Assembly (NCBI GenBank): GCA_907164885.2 | Contig: OU015496.1 | Coordinates: forward strand, 103,502,325 to 103,566,324 | Direction: 5' to 3' | Length of the DNA: 64,000 nucleotides | DNA from: Dolomedes plantarius | Taxonomy: Eukaryota; Arthropoda; Arachnida; Araneae; Dolomedidae | Shown here: one piece after another, positions 45,860-56,289 of the stretch | Numbering within the stretch: position 1 is the stretch's first letter | Layout: each line of letters starts with the position of its first letter | The notes under the pieces: generated by a model | Told to the model about the DNA's origin: nothing | Seen by the model: only the letters and a program-made list of their open reading frames with translations | Databases searched by the model: none | Translations under genes and position numbers: made by a program

Positions 45860-46260
45860 TTTAAAAATAAATTGAATTGAAACATTTTTCATTTTTTTTC
45901 GTATTGTAATTGGAATTAATTGTATTGTTTTTAAATTAAGAAATTGTGATAAGATAAAGTTTTCTTTTTAGTTGAACCTCTAAACCTAAGATAGTGTTGT
46001 AAATATGAATATTTTTTTTTTGTGTTTCTGTAAATATAAATGACATTTAATGTTTTAATTGAGGTATTGTGTTAGTGTAAAATTTTTTTTTTATTGTAAA
46101 TTAAGTGTAACATGAATAGTAAACTTAACCTAGAAGTTGATGCATAAATTAAAATTGTTAGGAATGCCTCTGGAGATGGAATACAAGTAAGATACCTGTA
46201 CCTAACCCTTGATTTTCAGATTTTGCAGAACCGCAAAATCTCTTCAAAGGGGGGAGGGGC
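45860..46260 (+). other. 3' tail of unit 3 with hairpin and polypurine tract
   Basis: Both T runs have ten T, as in unit 1. The hairpin is at 46219-46240 and the purine tract at 46246-46259. Confidence 0.75.
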
Positions 46261-47129
46261 TGTGGCAATTTCCCCCCCTCGAGGCGAGTAGGAACACCAT
46301 TAAAATCGCCGCTAGCCGTGAGCCGATGCTAAAGAATGGCAGACCCCGCGGGTGGAAGAGGACCACAATAGGCACCTCTTCGGGACGCATTCCTGGGATG
46401 AAAAGAGGAGACAGTCTGGCGCCATATTTTGACAGTGGCCGACAATGACAGTTTACGCCCTGAAACGAGTTCGCTAATGAGTGAGTGAGCGATGAAGATG
46501 TAATAATCGGCATCGTTTTTTGCGCACGGCTAGACGCTCAGCCTATCCGGAGCGAGCTATAGAGAGGAGGCTAGAAAGAATTCCGCCAGGGATCAAGTTT
46601 TTAAAAGAAGCCGACGAGGGCTTGAAGACCAGAGTTTTTTGTGCGGAGAGTTTTTTCCTTAGAGAGCTTAGGGGTGATACCTGATCTCCTAGCTCCACGC
46701 ACTTTTAAGTGACTTGTTTTTTTGTGAGGCTCTGCCCTCTACGTGAGAAGACCCTTTTTCACCGAGAAAGGTCGGGGGAACCGATCGGAACTTGATCTCC
46801 CCAACTGTGTTATTTCAGAGAAGCTGCTAGTTTCCAGTGGACGAGTGCGGGCCCTTTTTTTTTCTGTGACCTGACCAGCGGTTCGTCACCTCGTTTTAGC
46901 GACAGTGTGCTCCATCCTGGAGAGACAATCCACGTTTTCTACTCCAACTTCTATGGACTGTTTGTATATATATATTATTCGAGATCGCGGCCTAACCGTC
47001 TTTATTAAATAAAACTGAAAATCCTCATTATCTTAAAAGTCTCTATTTTAGTAAGCTGTCTACCTTACACGTAACCTGTGACGCTACCTAAGTGTTTGCT
47101 TTTGACACAAATCGCAGGAATACGTTACA
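46261..47129 (+). repeat. LTR 4 (869 bp), shared by units 3 and 4
   Basis: Same ends and signals as the other LTRs, with no private difference noticed. Confidence 0.9.
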
Positions 47130-47371
47130 GCTATACTAATAATAGAAGAATGGTGGCAGCAACGGATGAATCCAGCTTTAGAGAGTGATTTTACAAGACT
47201 GTGAGTGTGTGCGCGTACGATAGTTTGAACTTTCAAGAGTGCATAAAAACTGTGACTAGTGTGGAGCCATTCCTACTGAGCCAAGAAAGCCAACATCCCC
47301 GATTAGAGAAGCAAGCTTCGAGGACAGGTACTTGTTTTTTCATTCTCTAGAGGCAATTGTGTTTTTTAAAT

Positions 47372-47646
47372 ATTAACTCTTAAGTTAATTACCCGTCGAG
47401 AAAGTCGACATAATATTTGTGTTTTTTAAATATTAACTCTTTAAGTTAATTACCCGTCGAGAAAGTCGACAGAATATTTGTGTGTTTTAATATTAACTCT
47501 TAAGTTAATTACCCGTCGAGAAAGTCGACAGAATATTTGTGTTTTTTATAATTAACTCCTTAGTTAAGATAACTCGAGAAATTCGAGAAACGTTTGAGCA
47601 TCAGCTCGTTAAGTATATTTTATTTTGAGTCCGAGAAATTCGAGAC
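47372..47646 (+). repeat. Leader hairpin array, unit 4
   Basis: Same hairpin set as the other units (offset 12720 bp from unit 1). Confidence 0.8.
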
Positions 47647-47970
47647 TTGTGGTTTTGTGATCTGGTTTATGAACAAGTCGCGAAGTGTTACAAAATTTAG
47701 TAAAGTGTATCTATTGAAAACATAGAATTTTTTGCAAGTGTATGTATGTTATTGTGGGGAAATGTATTAGATGAAATTTTTTCTGAGTAGAATTGTATAA
47801 CATGTTATTGAACCGAGATTGCATATTGTGTTTTGAGTATTAAGTGTATTTGTGCTAGAAATTAAGAAAAGTGCATTTTTATTATTCTTTATTAACGTAT
47901 CGTATTAGAGTGTATTATTTTGGAGAATTGGTTTTGATTAGTGTATTGGGGTTATATTGGGTTAGGCAAA

Positions 47971-50100
47971 ATGGCTTTCTTAATGACCTATAAGAAAGAA
48001 GACCTCCAGGTTCTTTCAGATGATCTAGGGATTGATTTCGAGGATCACGATAGGAAATGTGACCTATACGACAGAATTTTGTCCAGTGCGAGATATGATG
48101 AAGAGAGTGTTAGGGCTCAAATAAAAATCATTAAGGAAGAGCGCGAAAAAACAGAACGTATAGAATTAGAACGCGAAGCTAGGCAATTAGAACGCGAAGC
48201 TAGGCAATTAGAATTTGAACGAGAAGTGAGGCAGAGAGATTTCGAACTGCAAAAATTACGGTTGACTCAGGCAGCCGAAACCGCCAGCGTAGCTTCGTCC
48301 CAGAATGAGAGCGCTAGGCCCGTACGAAATTTCAAAACCCTAATGCAGAAATATGATCCGGATAAGTCGGACATTTCGCTCTTCCTAACTCTTTTCGAAC
48401 GTCAGGCCCGCAAGGCTCAGGTTGAAGACGGGGAACGAATGATGCATTTGCTTTCATTATTACCCACGGAGATCGCTGAAATAATTATTCGCGAACCCGT
48501 TGAGGTAGCAGATGATTACGATCAGGTAAAGAAATTACTTCTGAGCCGTTTTAAGTTAAGTCCGGAGACTTTTAGAGTTAAACTAAATCAACACCAGAGG
48601 CGGCCAGGTGACCTATGGAAAGATTTAATTTTCGAGCTGAGAAATTATTTAGAGGGATGGCTTGAAGGGGTAAGTGTAAAAGATTTTGAAGCCCTTAAGA
48701 ATCTCATGGTTGCAGACCAGATTAAAAAACGCGTCCCGGCGGAAATCCGAGAACACTTTTTAGATGATTGGGGAGCTATAGTGGACCCTCACATCTTAGT
48801 GAAAAAATTGGACGAATATGAAGCGACAAGGCGCACTATCAGAAAACCCCTTAATTTAAAACCACCAGAGAAAAAGGCGGCAGAGAAACCCAAAATCGCC
48901 GAGGAGATAAATGAGGATAAAAAGGGAGACTGGGAAAGGTCTAACTCTTTTAACGGGAAGAGCCAAGGATCAGGTGGGAATAACTGGCGCACACGCGAGT
49001 TCGAAAAACGTAAGCCCCCGGCTTGTTATCAGTGTGGGTCGACCGACCATCTGAGACCTCAGTGCCCCGAATTACACAGGCAAACTGCCGAGCGTGTAAA
49101 CAGTGTAGCTACTGCGGAGATCTTTGAACCAGTGTTCAAGCCATACTTAAGTAAGGCAAAAATAAACGGTATCGAGACCACCATTCTCAGGGACAGTGGT
49201 TCGAGTTTTGATCTAGCCCCTATTAAATTAATAAACGCCTCAGATTTTACCGGAGAAAGGGTATGGGTCCGCACAGCCTTAGAAAATGAATTGCGGAGTT
49301 TACCGGTCGCTAGAGTGCGAATAGAAAGTGAGAAATATGGGGATCTGCTCACGAAAGCAGCAGTGGTAGGAAAATCAGTGGGAATGAACCATTACTTAAT
49401 GGGAAATTATACCCAGGAACTCGTAGAGAGGCTCAAAAGCGAACCCCAGTCCGTGAACGGCATCGTTACGCGAAACCGGTCGCTGGCCATAGTAAGTCGT
49501 GGAGAAAAACTAGAAAATTCAATTCCCGCCGTAGGAGTTGAAACCGAAACTGGTCAGAGTGAAGAGGGAACGGTCCAGGTCGAGAGCGAATTAGTACTGC
49601 CCCCGGGAGAAGGGAGCGCAGAAATGGATTTAGCGGGTGTAAGCTCAGAAATTTTCCGAAAAGAGCAAGAGAGGTGTAAAGAACTAAAGCCCCTCTGGAA
49701 TAGGGTTAAAAATAAAACCACAACCGAATATTTGGTTGAAAAAGGGTTGTTGTTCAGAAGATCCACGGATCACAGAGGCAAAGAACGGAGGCAGTTAGTC
49801 ATTCCTAAATGTCTTCGAGCCAGAATCTTAATTTTGACTCACGAGGGATTACGGGGACATATGGGGGTCCTCAGAACGAAAAAGGAGCTATTGCGTTATT
49901 ATTATTGGCCCCAGTGCACCAAAGACGCGGAGATGTTCGTAAAATCTTGCGACCCGTGTCAGCGAATAGAGAAAAATAATGCCGGTAACAACCATAGGCT
50001 TATGAGGTGGCCTCTAGCTATGCAACCATTTAATTATAAGATTGTTCATAGGCCAGGGTCACAAAATAAACACGCAGACTGTCTCAGTAGAGCAGACTGA
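47971..50100 (+). CDS. Polyprotein, unit 4 (709 aa, type B)
   Basis: The protein is identical to unit 2: T341, A506, R679. Unit 4 differs from unit 2 only in homopolymer lengths outside the ORF (its second T run has eight rather than ten T; its leader keeps the T missing in unit 2). The ORF is uninterrupted, so all four units of the array keep full coding capacity for the truncated polyprotein. Confidence 0.85.
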   Translation: MAFLMTYKKEDLQVLSDDLGIDFEDHDRKCDLYDRILSSARYDEESVRAQIKIIKEEREKTERIELEREARQLEREARQLEFEREVRQRDFELQKLRLTQAAETASVASSQNESARPVRNFKTLMQKYDPDKSDISLFLTLFERQARKAQVEDGERMMHLLSLLPTEIAEIIIREPVEVADDYDQVKKLLLSRFKLSPETFRVKLNQHQRRPGDLWKDLIFELRNYLEGWLEGVSVKDFEALKNLMVADQIKKRVPAEIREHFLDDWGAIVDPHILVKKLDEYEATRRTIRKPLNLKPPEKKAAEKPKIAEEINEDKKGDWERSNSFNGKSQGSGGNNWRTREFEKRKPPACYQCGSTDHLRPQCPELHRQTAERVNSVATAEIFEPVFKPYLSKAKINGIETTILRDSGSSFDLAPIKLINASDFTGERVWVRTALENELRSLPVARVRIESEKYGDLLTKAAVVGKSVGMNHYLMGNYTQELVERLKSEPQSVNGIVTRNRSLAIVSRGEKLENSIPAVGVETETGQSEEGTVQVESELVLPPGEGSAEMDLAGVSSEIFRKEQERCKELKPLWNRVKNKTTTEYLVEKGLLFRRSTDHRGKERRQLVIPKCLRARILILTHEGLRGHMGVLRTKKELLRYYYWPQCTKDAEMFVKSCDPCQRIEKNNAGNNHRLMRWPLAMQPFNYKIVHRPGSQNKHADCLSRAD

Positions 50101-50498
50101 TTTAAAAATAAATTGAATTGAAACATTTTTCATTTTTTTTCGTATTGTAATTGGAATTAATTGTATTGTTTTTAAATTAAGAAATTGTGATAAGATAAAG
50201 TTTTCTTTTTAGTTGAACCTCTAAACCTAAGATAGTGTTGTAAATATGAATATTTTTTTTTGTGTTTCTGTAAATATAAATGACATTTAATGTTTTAATT
50301 GAGGTATTGTGTTAGTGTAAAATTTTTTTTATTGTAAATTAAGTGTAACATGAATAGTAAACTTAACCTAGAAGTTGATGCATAAATTAAAATTGTTAGG
50401 AATGCCTCTGGAGATGGAATACAAGTAAGATACCTGTACCTAACCCTTGATTTTCAGATTTTGCAGAACCGCAAAATCTCTTCAAAGGGGGGAGGGGC
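50101..50498 (+). other. 3' tail of unit 4 with hairpin and polypurine tract
   Basis: First T run nine, second T run eight. The hairpin is at 50457-50478 and the purine tract at 50484-50497. Confidence 0.75.
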
Positions 50499-51367
50499 TG
50501 TGGCAATTTCCCCCCCTCGAGGCGAGTAGGAACACCATTAAAATCGCCGCTAGCCGTGAGCCGATGCTAAAGAATGGCAGACCCCGCGGGTGGAAGAGGA
50601 CCACAATAGGCACCTCTTCGGGACGCATTCCTGGGATGAAAAGAGGAGACAGTCTGGCGCCATATTTTGACAGTGGCCGACAATGACAGTTTACGCCCTG
50701 AAACGAGTTCGCTAATGAGTGAGTGAGCGATGAAGATGTAATAATCGGCATCGTTTTTTGCGCACGGCTAGACGCTCAGCCTATCCGGAGCGAGCTATAG
50801 AGAGGAGGCTAGAAAGAATTCCGCCAGGGATCAAGTTTTTAAAAGAAGCCGACGAGGGCTTGAAGACCAGAGTTTTTTGTGCGGAGAGTTTTTTCCTTAG
50901 AGAGCTTAGGGGTGATACCTGATCTCCTAGCTCCACGCACTTTTAAGTGACTTGTTTTTTTGTGAGGCTCTGCCCTCTACGTGAGAAGACCCTTTTTCAC
51001 CGAGAAAGGTCGGGGGAACCGATCGGAACTTGATCTCCCCAACTGTGTTATTTCAGAGAAGCTGCTAGTTTCCAGTGGACGAGTGCGGGCCCTTTTTTTT
51101 TCTGTGACCTGACCAGCGGTTCGTCACCTCGTTTTAGCGACAGTGTGCTCCATCCTGGAGAGACAATCCACGTTTTCTACTCCAACTTCTATGGACTGTT
51201 TGTATATATATATTATTCGAGATCGCGGCCTAACCGTCTTTATTAAATAAAACTGAAAATCCTCATTATCTTAAAAGTCTCTATTTTAGTAAGCTGTCTA
51301 CCTTACACGTAACCTGTGACGCTACCTAAGTGTTTGCTTTTGACACAAATCGCAGGAATACGTTACA
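50499..51367 (+). repeat. LTR 5 (outermost 3' LTR, 869 bp)
   Basis: It ends ACGTTACA at 51367. The next bases ACAT (51368-51371) repeat the four before LTR 1. After them the Helitron-like sequence resumes, confirming the right-hand boundary. Confidence 0.9.
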
Positions 51368-51371
51368 ACAT

Positions 51372-51497
51372 TATTTAGCCTATAAAAATATCCGTTACGA
51401 TTTTTAAATAAATATTTTTTTTGGCATTAATTGCATACATTGATCATTGTATTTAATTTGAATCTACTCCTTAGCGAAGCACGGGTATTCAGCTAGT
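51372..51497 (+). mobile_element. 3' part of the Helitron-like element
   Basis: This runs to GCGAAGCACGGGTATTCAG followed by CTAGT (51493-51497), the terminal CTAGT/CTRR style of Helitrons. It includes TTGCATACATTGATCATTG, a diverged direct copy of 33494-33513 (a ~33-bp repeat at 33490-33525 and 51428-51459). With the left part, the empty element would be about 715 bp and non-coding. Confidence 0.5.
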
Positions 51498-51531
51498 GCT
51501 ATAATATTTTTCAATCCACATCATTTTTCAA

Positions 51532-51870
51532 TGGACCTGAGGTAGCCTATCGGTAATGCGTCGACTTTCGGTACTGAGGGTGCTGGGATCGAATCCCGAC
51601 AAGCACCGTTAAATATCTTCGTGTCTATGCCGGGTATGGGCACATTAAATCCGCCAACCGGAAAGTCCTTCTTTGAGTTCCGTGGGTGGGGAAGGTATGA
51701 TCAGCCAGATGTCGCCATTCGGAGTGCTTGGTCGAAATTGTGGTGGCAATGAGCCAAGACGGACTCCGACCCTTGTAGTGCTATTATAAACCGGAGCTGT
51801 ATAACTCAGCCCTAATCTTATATGAACCCGTTCTTGTACTTCTGGACAGGAGGCATTAGGTACAACAACA
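51532..51870 (+). repeat. Full-length tRNA-derived SINE (339 bp) with 14-bp target duplication
   Basis: ACATCATTTTTCAA occurs exactly at 51518-51531 and 51871-51884. The head has box A-like TAGCCTATCGG (51543-51553) and box B GGATCGAATCC (51586-51596), spaced as in tRNA genes. The body carries AGATGTCGCCATTCGGAGTG and GGTGGCAATGAGCC. The tail is a short ACA repeat (TACAACAACA). The perfect duplication indicates LINE-mediated insertion and makes this the reference copy for the other SINE pieces here. It inserted 21 bp beyond the Helitron end. Confidence 0.85.
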
Positions 51871-51884
51871 ACATCATTTTTCAA

Positions 51885-53139
51885 AATTATTTCTATTTTA
51901 TGAGAAGTTAATATATGTTATATTTAAAATATTGAAACGAGAGTTATCAATAAAAATGTATTTATACAAGACTTTCAAACAAACTGCAACAAAGCAATTT
52001 CATCCAAATTTAGCTGTTTTAAACTTTTGAATTTTGTCTCTAAACTCTATGGCATATGCTAAATATTCTTAAAAATTCAAAATATTCTCACTTATGTAAC
52101 ACAACCGCGCAGATATAGTACATGAAATACATAAAATGGCATTTCATGATGTTACCGACGCTCCTCCACGTAGCAAGTACTTATTTTCGGTTTTATATAG
52201 AATCAGTTTCACCTTCTGTAACTATTTATGGATTTTTGACTTTCCGTTTTGCATTACATAAGAATAACCAGCAAATATTCTAACCTCTTTCTGTTTTATT
52301 ACGCATTTAAATTATTCTCTTATAGTAATTCTGCTAAAGAAAAGATTTTTTATGTTTGTTTCGGATGCTGAATATTATTATTTTTACATATTTATTGAAT
52401 TACAATTTTTGGTTCGTTTACAACAACTCTAAGGGGATTCTTTTGTGCTCTATTACTGATTAAAGTCGTCCGTTATTCTAATATAATTTCTTATTTCAAA
52501 CTAATTATTTTGAATTATTGCAGCTTGCAGAGACTTTTTCAAAAGTCCCAGTTTTTAGATAAACAAATAGATTTGATTATTATATCCAACAGCCTCCAAT
52601 CCCACGTAACTTTTCTCATACTTCATTTACAAGACATGGTGCTCAGTTGAGGGTGTCACCAAACATGGCCCCGCCTTTAAAACAGCGATGCGCTTCTATT
52701 GTTTATTAATCTCACCAATGGTTGGCAACTTGAAGAAGCTCCTGGAAATGATTCGTAAACTTTTTAAGTTTCGGACCTCCACTGGATGACCCTCAGACCT
52801 TCCCCCTCCCCCCTCCCCCCGGCCTAAAATACGTAATTGACGTTACTGAAATACGTTTTTGCCATATTTTTTGTTAACCATTCGCCTTCCCCCACCACCC
52901 TGTGAATATCACTAATCTAAGATTGAGAACCACTATAGAAGAACTGTGGATCGAGCCCTGGACCACTTCATAACCAGCATTCTACCATAACGAAAACTAG
53001 TTTGGAAGTCTCAGTTTTGGACTATTTCTGACATGCACATCGTTTCCTTCGAGGGTGTACAACATAAAATGTTTGATATTCTTAATTTTTTTTATTTGTA
53101 TTGATTACATTTTGGAATCATGGTGAAGAAATTTTGTCA
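51885..53139. other. No gene recognised; a possible hAT fragment
   Basis: Around 52715-52945 there is GGTTGGCAACTTG, a C-rich run (CCCCCTCCCCCCTCCCCCC) and AGATTGAGAACCACTATAG. This resembles a decayed hAT MITE of the 9358-9451 type, but the ends do not match well enough to define it. Confidence 0.35.
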
Positions 53140-53141
53140 TA

Positions 53142-54162
53142 CAGTAGAGCCCCGATTATCCGCGAGCGGATTATCCGCGGTGCGAATTATCCGCGAGTGC
53201 GAGTGCAGCGAAAAAAAAAATTTAATTACAAACCTCAAAAAAACCAATTTTAATTTTTAATCCAAGCCAACTTACAAGGGAAATACAATAGACGCTGTAC
53301 GGAGGTGTACGATGTTTAAGAAAATAAGCACAGTGGACTGTAAATAATATAACATAAATTTAATAGCGAGGCATTGGTTGCCATAGTAAAACTCCGCTTG
53401 TTGCAGGAGCTCCGTGCTAGACAGATACAAAGTTCGTTCTGATGCATTCTTGCAGCTAGAGGGCGTACATAGACAAATGGGTGAAGACGTTACGACAAAC
53501 TTTACGTAACAGACCCTGCAGTGCGAATGTCGAAAATGAACGTCGAAGGTGAGAATGTCGACGAAGAGAACATAGAGGAGTGTCTGGAATGCGACGCAAG
53601 TGAGTCGGGGTTTGAATGACTGACTGGCATAGAGATAACGAACAAAGCAATGGGACTGAACGAGAATGAAGAACAAAATAAAAGTGAAGACGAGGCGCCT
53701 ACGCGGATGACACACGAAACTGCTTTGCAGCACGTAGACGGATTGCTTCAATATTTAGAGTAATAAGACGAGGATGAACATCTGGCAGAAAAAATCATGT
53801 TAAGAAAAGTACAATTTAGAATAAAGAAAAGGGGTTTTCAAAGCAAGAAGCAAAAACGAGTGACTGATTTTTTTTAAAAGGTGTAGCTGAACACTTTTTG
53901 TACATACAGTATGTATGTATTGTTTTTGTTTACCGTTCTTTATATTAGTGATTTAGACATAGAGCAAATGTGTCTCTTGTACTGTACATATGCAAGTATT
54001 TTAAAAGTTTTATTATGTTTTTGTACAATAAAACATAGTTTTTATGTTGAAATTTTTTTTTCGTGTGTGCAACTCATTTTTAGACATTTTCGGGTTATCC
54101 GCGATTTTTGCTATCCGCGGTGCCCTTGACACCCAATTCCGCGGATAATCGGGGCTCTACTG
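53142..54162 (+). mobile_element. Pogo/Tigger-like TIR element (1021 bp)
   Basis: Left CAGTAGAGCCCCGATTATCC and right inverted CAGTAGAGCCCCGATTATCC are identical over 20 bases and continue with CGCG. TA flanks both sides (53140-53141; 54163-54164). GATTATCCGCGG and similar motifs recur near both ends. The interior keeps the 3' end of the transposase gene on the plus strand. The 159-codon minus frame at 53272-53751 is antisense to it. Confidence 0.85.
53659..53877 (+). pseudogene. Tigger-like transposase C-terminus with two adjacent stops
   Basis: The frame reads ETALQHVDGLLQYLE, two consecutive TAA codons (53761-53766), then DEDEHLAEKIMLRKVQF, and ends RVTDFF before TAA at 53875-53877. The motif ..D.LL.YLEQQ is typical of jerky/Tigger C-termini, so both stops look like CAA-to-TAA changes. 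Upstream coding traces (ECDASESGFE near 53590) are interrupted. The DDE core is deleted. Confidence 0.65.
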
Positions 54163-54164
54163 TA

Positions 54165-55466
54165 CTTTTAAATAACCGTCCATTTTTTTTCCAATTGGCA
54201 GCAGTAAGAACCGCTAGCTCCCAAAAGCAGCGTTGTTGCAAGTGTTTCTTGTAAACTAAGTATGTGTTGTACAAACTGATTTAACTCGCTCGAATTCTCT
54301 TCTTCAAACAGTATTAAAATAAATTACTGAGTGATGAGAAATGGTCATTTTTCTTCATAAACTCTGAAAACTTTAATTCTGAAGAACAGATTACTGTGTT
54401 CTGTCTTCAATCATGACAGAAGGGCAACCTCTACGAAGCGCCTTCCTCTAGCGCCATCTCGAAATCCCCCTGTTTCCCCTTAACACCAACTTGAGATCCC
54501 CCTAGACCTTCCTAAAAGAAATTGTGGTTCCAAATAGGCATCCTGTTTGAGAGATAAATTGAAATAAATAGAAAATACACACTTACATAATGAAATGGTA
54601 GTTTATTTACATTCGACATATGTATGGAACTTATGATGTAATAAAAAAAAACGTGTCTCGATTGTACTAAATACTAAAAAATGTTTCCCCCACAGAATGC
54701 CCCTAAAGGCAGCCCTTTTCATTTAACTTACCCCCAAATTTAGGGGGAAACCCCTAAGTTGGTAACATTGCAAAAGGGTGAAACTGTAGACAAAGCTTTT
54801 AATACTTATTTTTTAAAATTAGTATTATATATTCAAGATAGATTTCTGGTATCAAACAGGAGTGAATTTTTTTAGCCTAAAGATAAACCTTTATTGGCAT
54901 CATATACGACAAAAATTATCTATATTCAAATATATTTGAATTATTTTGTCCCTGCTCTTTTTATCCAGTTTATGCTCTTGCAGCGATAAAACAGATTATT
55001 CTTATCCCGGTACATGCATTTTCACACATACGGACACGAAATATCTTTGCACGTATTATTTTTTAAGCTCTTGTGTCGAAAATCTGATTGAGCATGTGCC
55101 ATTTATTACATTCTTGAAAATAAATACTTTTATGCGATAAGGAACAGATCCATGTGGACCGTGACAAAACATAATAGCGTTTTTCCTAATTTCATTTTGT
55201 CATGCTACTGTTTCCAACAACACAAAAATTAATGACGAATAAAAGTTTCTCAAGGATACATTTACGTGTTTCAAGATTTTAGCAACAGTATCTTAGCTTT
55301 AATTAAATGGGGATAAATAGGTTTCTATCGAAGATAAATAATTGTTATACTTGACAAAATATTTTCCTTTGTTATAATGTTGTTGTTTACCAATGCAGGG
55401 AACTTGTCAATGAAAACATTCACTGTTTAACCGCGAGAATCGTTTGTTGCTTTCAATGGGGGAACT
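54165..55466. other. No gene recognised
   Basis: AT-rich sequence with C-rich patches at 54470-54530 and 54690-54760 (CCCCTAAGTTGG-type phrases), some of which form short imperfect inverted repeats. The 64-codon frame at 54946-55140 has no family signature. Confidence 0.45.
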
Positions 55467-55474
55467 GTTTAGGT

Positions 55475-56179
55475 CAGGGATTCCCAACGGGGGTCCAGGT
55501 GGTCCCTTGGTGGTCGATGGAAGTTTAAAAATTGTCTATAGTAATCCAAGGATCTATTGGGGGGGTAGATGATAATTTTTTGTCTTTTAAAGTTTAATTT
55601 AATTTTTTAGGAATGTAATTATTAGATAATAATATCCGTTTTAATATGTAGAAATACAGATTCGCATAGGGCGGAGTGATCCACCCATCTAAAGTCGAAT
55701 TTCATGACGTTTTGTATATATGTAGGGTGAAATTATATTAAAATTACACATAAGTCAGTAAATTTGTTTAGTAAAATACACATTTATATTCGTTATGTTA
55801 GTTATTGTTACTATACGATGATAAGGAATTTCAGGCTAAACGTTAAAATAATTGTGTCAATGAATCAAGCACAACCACCACATTAATTGAAATCGAACTT
55901 TCGTGCAATTACAATCTGTATTTCAGAAATCTTGTTTATAATTGTAAAATTAAAATGAAAATAGCACAAAAATAATAAAAAAAGAACCTAATAAACCACT
56001 TTTCTAACTTTTTTGTTCATATTCTTAGTCAAATTATTTATCTAATAAGTGTTTATGTGCAATTATTAGTATTATAATTATGTTGTATGCTGTATATTAT
56101 AGAGAAAAATGTGAGAGGTCGATGAAGAAAATCCTTATTTTAAAAGGGGTCGATGTAGGAAAATGGTTGGGAACCCCTC
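55475..56179. mobile_element. Non-autonomous hAT element (705 bp) with perfect 8-bp duplication
   Basis: GTTTAGGT is present at 55467-55474 and 56180-56187. The ends CAGGGATTCCCAAC and, inverted, GAGGGGTTCCCAACC form the short terminal repeat of Charlie-like hAT transposons. The interior is AT-rich and non-coding, and GGTGGTCGATG / GGGGTCGATG motifs occur near both ends. The intact duplication suggests fairly recent insertion. Confidence 0.85.
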
Positions 56180-56289
56180 GTTTAGGTGAACCAACACCAC
56201 GCTCAGCCACATCAATTTTCACCGATCATCCATCCCCAAGGGCGACAACCTCATAGAAGACGCGACCAAGAGACGCCTTTGACCAAGGC

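Larger units (their letters stand above)
33541..51367 (+). mobile_element. Head-to-tail array of a non-autonomous Gmr1-like Gypsy LTR retrotransposon (5 LTRs, 4 interiors)
   Basis: Five LTRs start at 33541, 37782, 42020, 46261 and 50499, giving periods of 4241, 4238, 4241 and 4238 bp. Each LTR is shared by two neighbouring units. Only the outermost edges carry a target duplication: ACAT at 33537-33540 and 51368-51371. This shows a single insertion later expanded by recombination between LTRs, or insertion of a preformed concatemer. Units are over 99.9% alike; seen differences are three coding transitions, one LTR base (T at 34060, A in the other four LTRs) and homopolymer lengths. Each unit has LTR, candidate primer site, hairpin-rich leader, one long ORF, AT-rich 3' tail, hairpin and polypurine tract. 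No reverse transcriptase or integrase core is encoded. Confidence 0.92.

Noticed and set aside
33541..51367. Four independent, nested or adjacent insertions
   Set aside because: LTRs are shared between units and there are no internal target duplications or host spacers.
33541..51367. An endogenous retrovirus with envelope gene
   Set aside because: There is only 0.4 kb of AT-rich non-coding DNA between the ORF and the 3' LTR; no env-like frame exists.
53272..53751. 159-codon minus-strand frame
   Set aside because: It is antisense to the Tigger-like transposase remnant and terminal region; the peptide is low-complexity and unrelated to known families.
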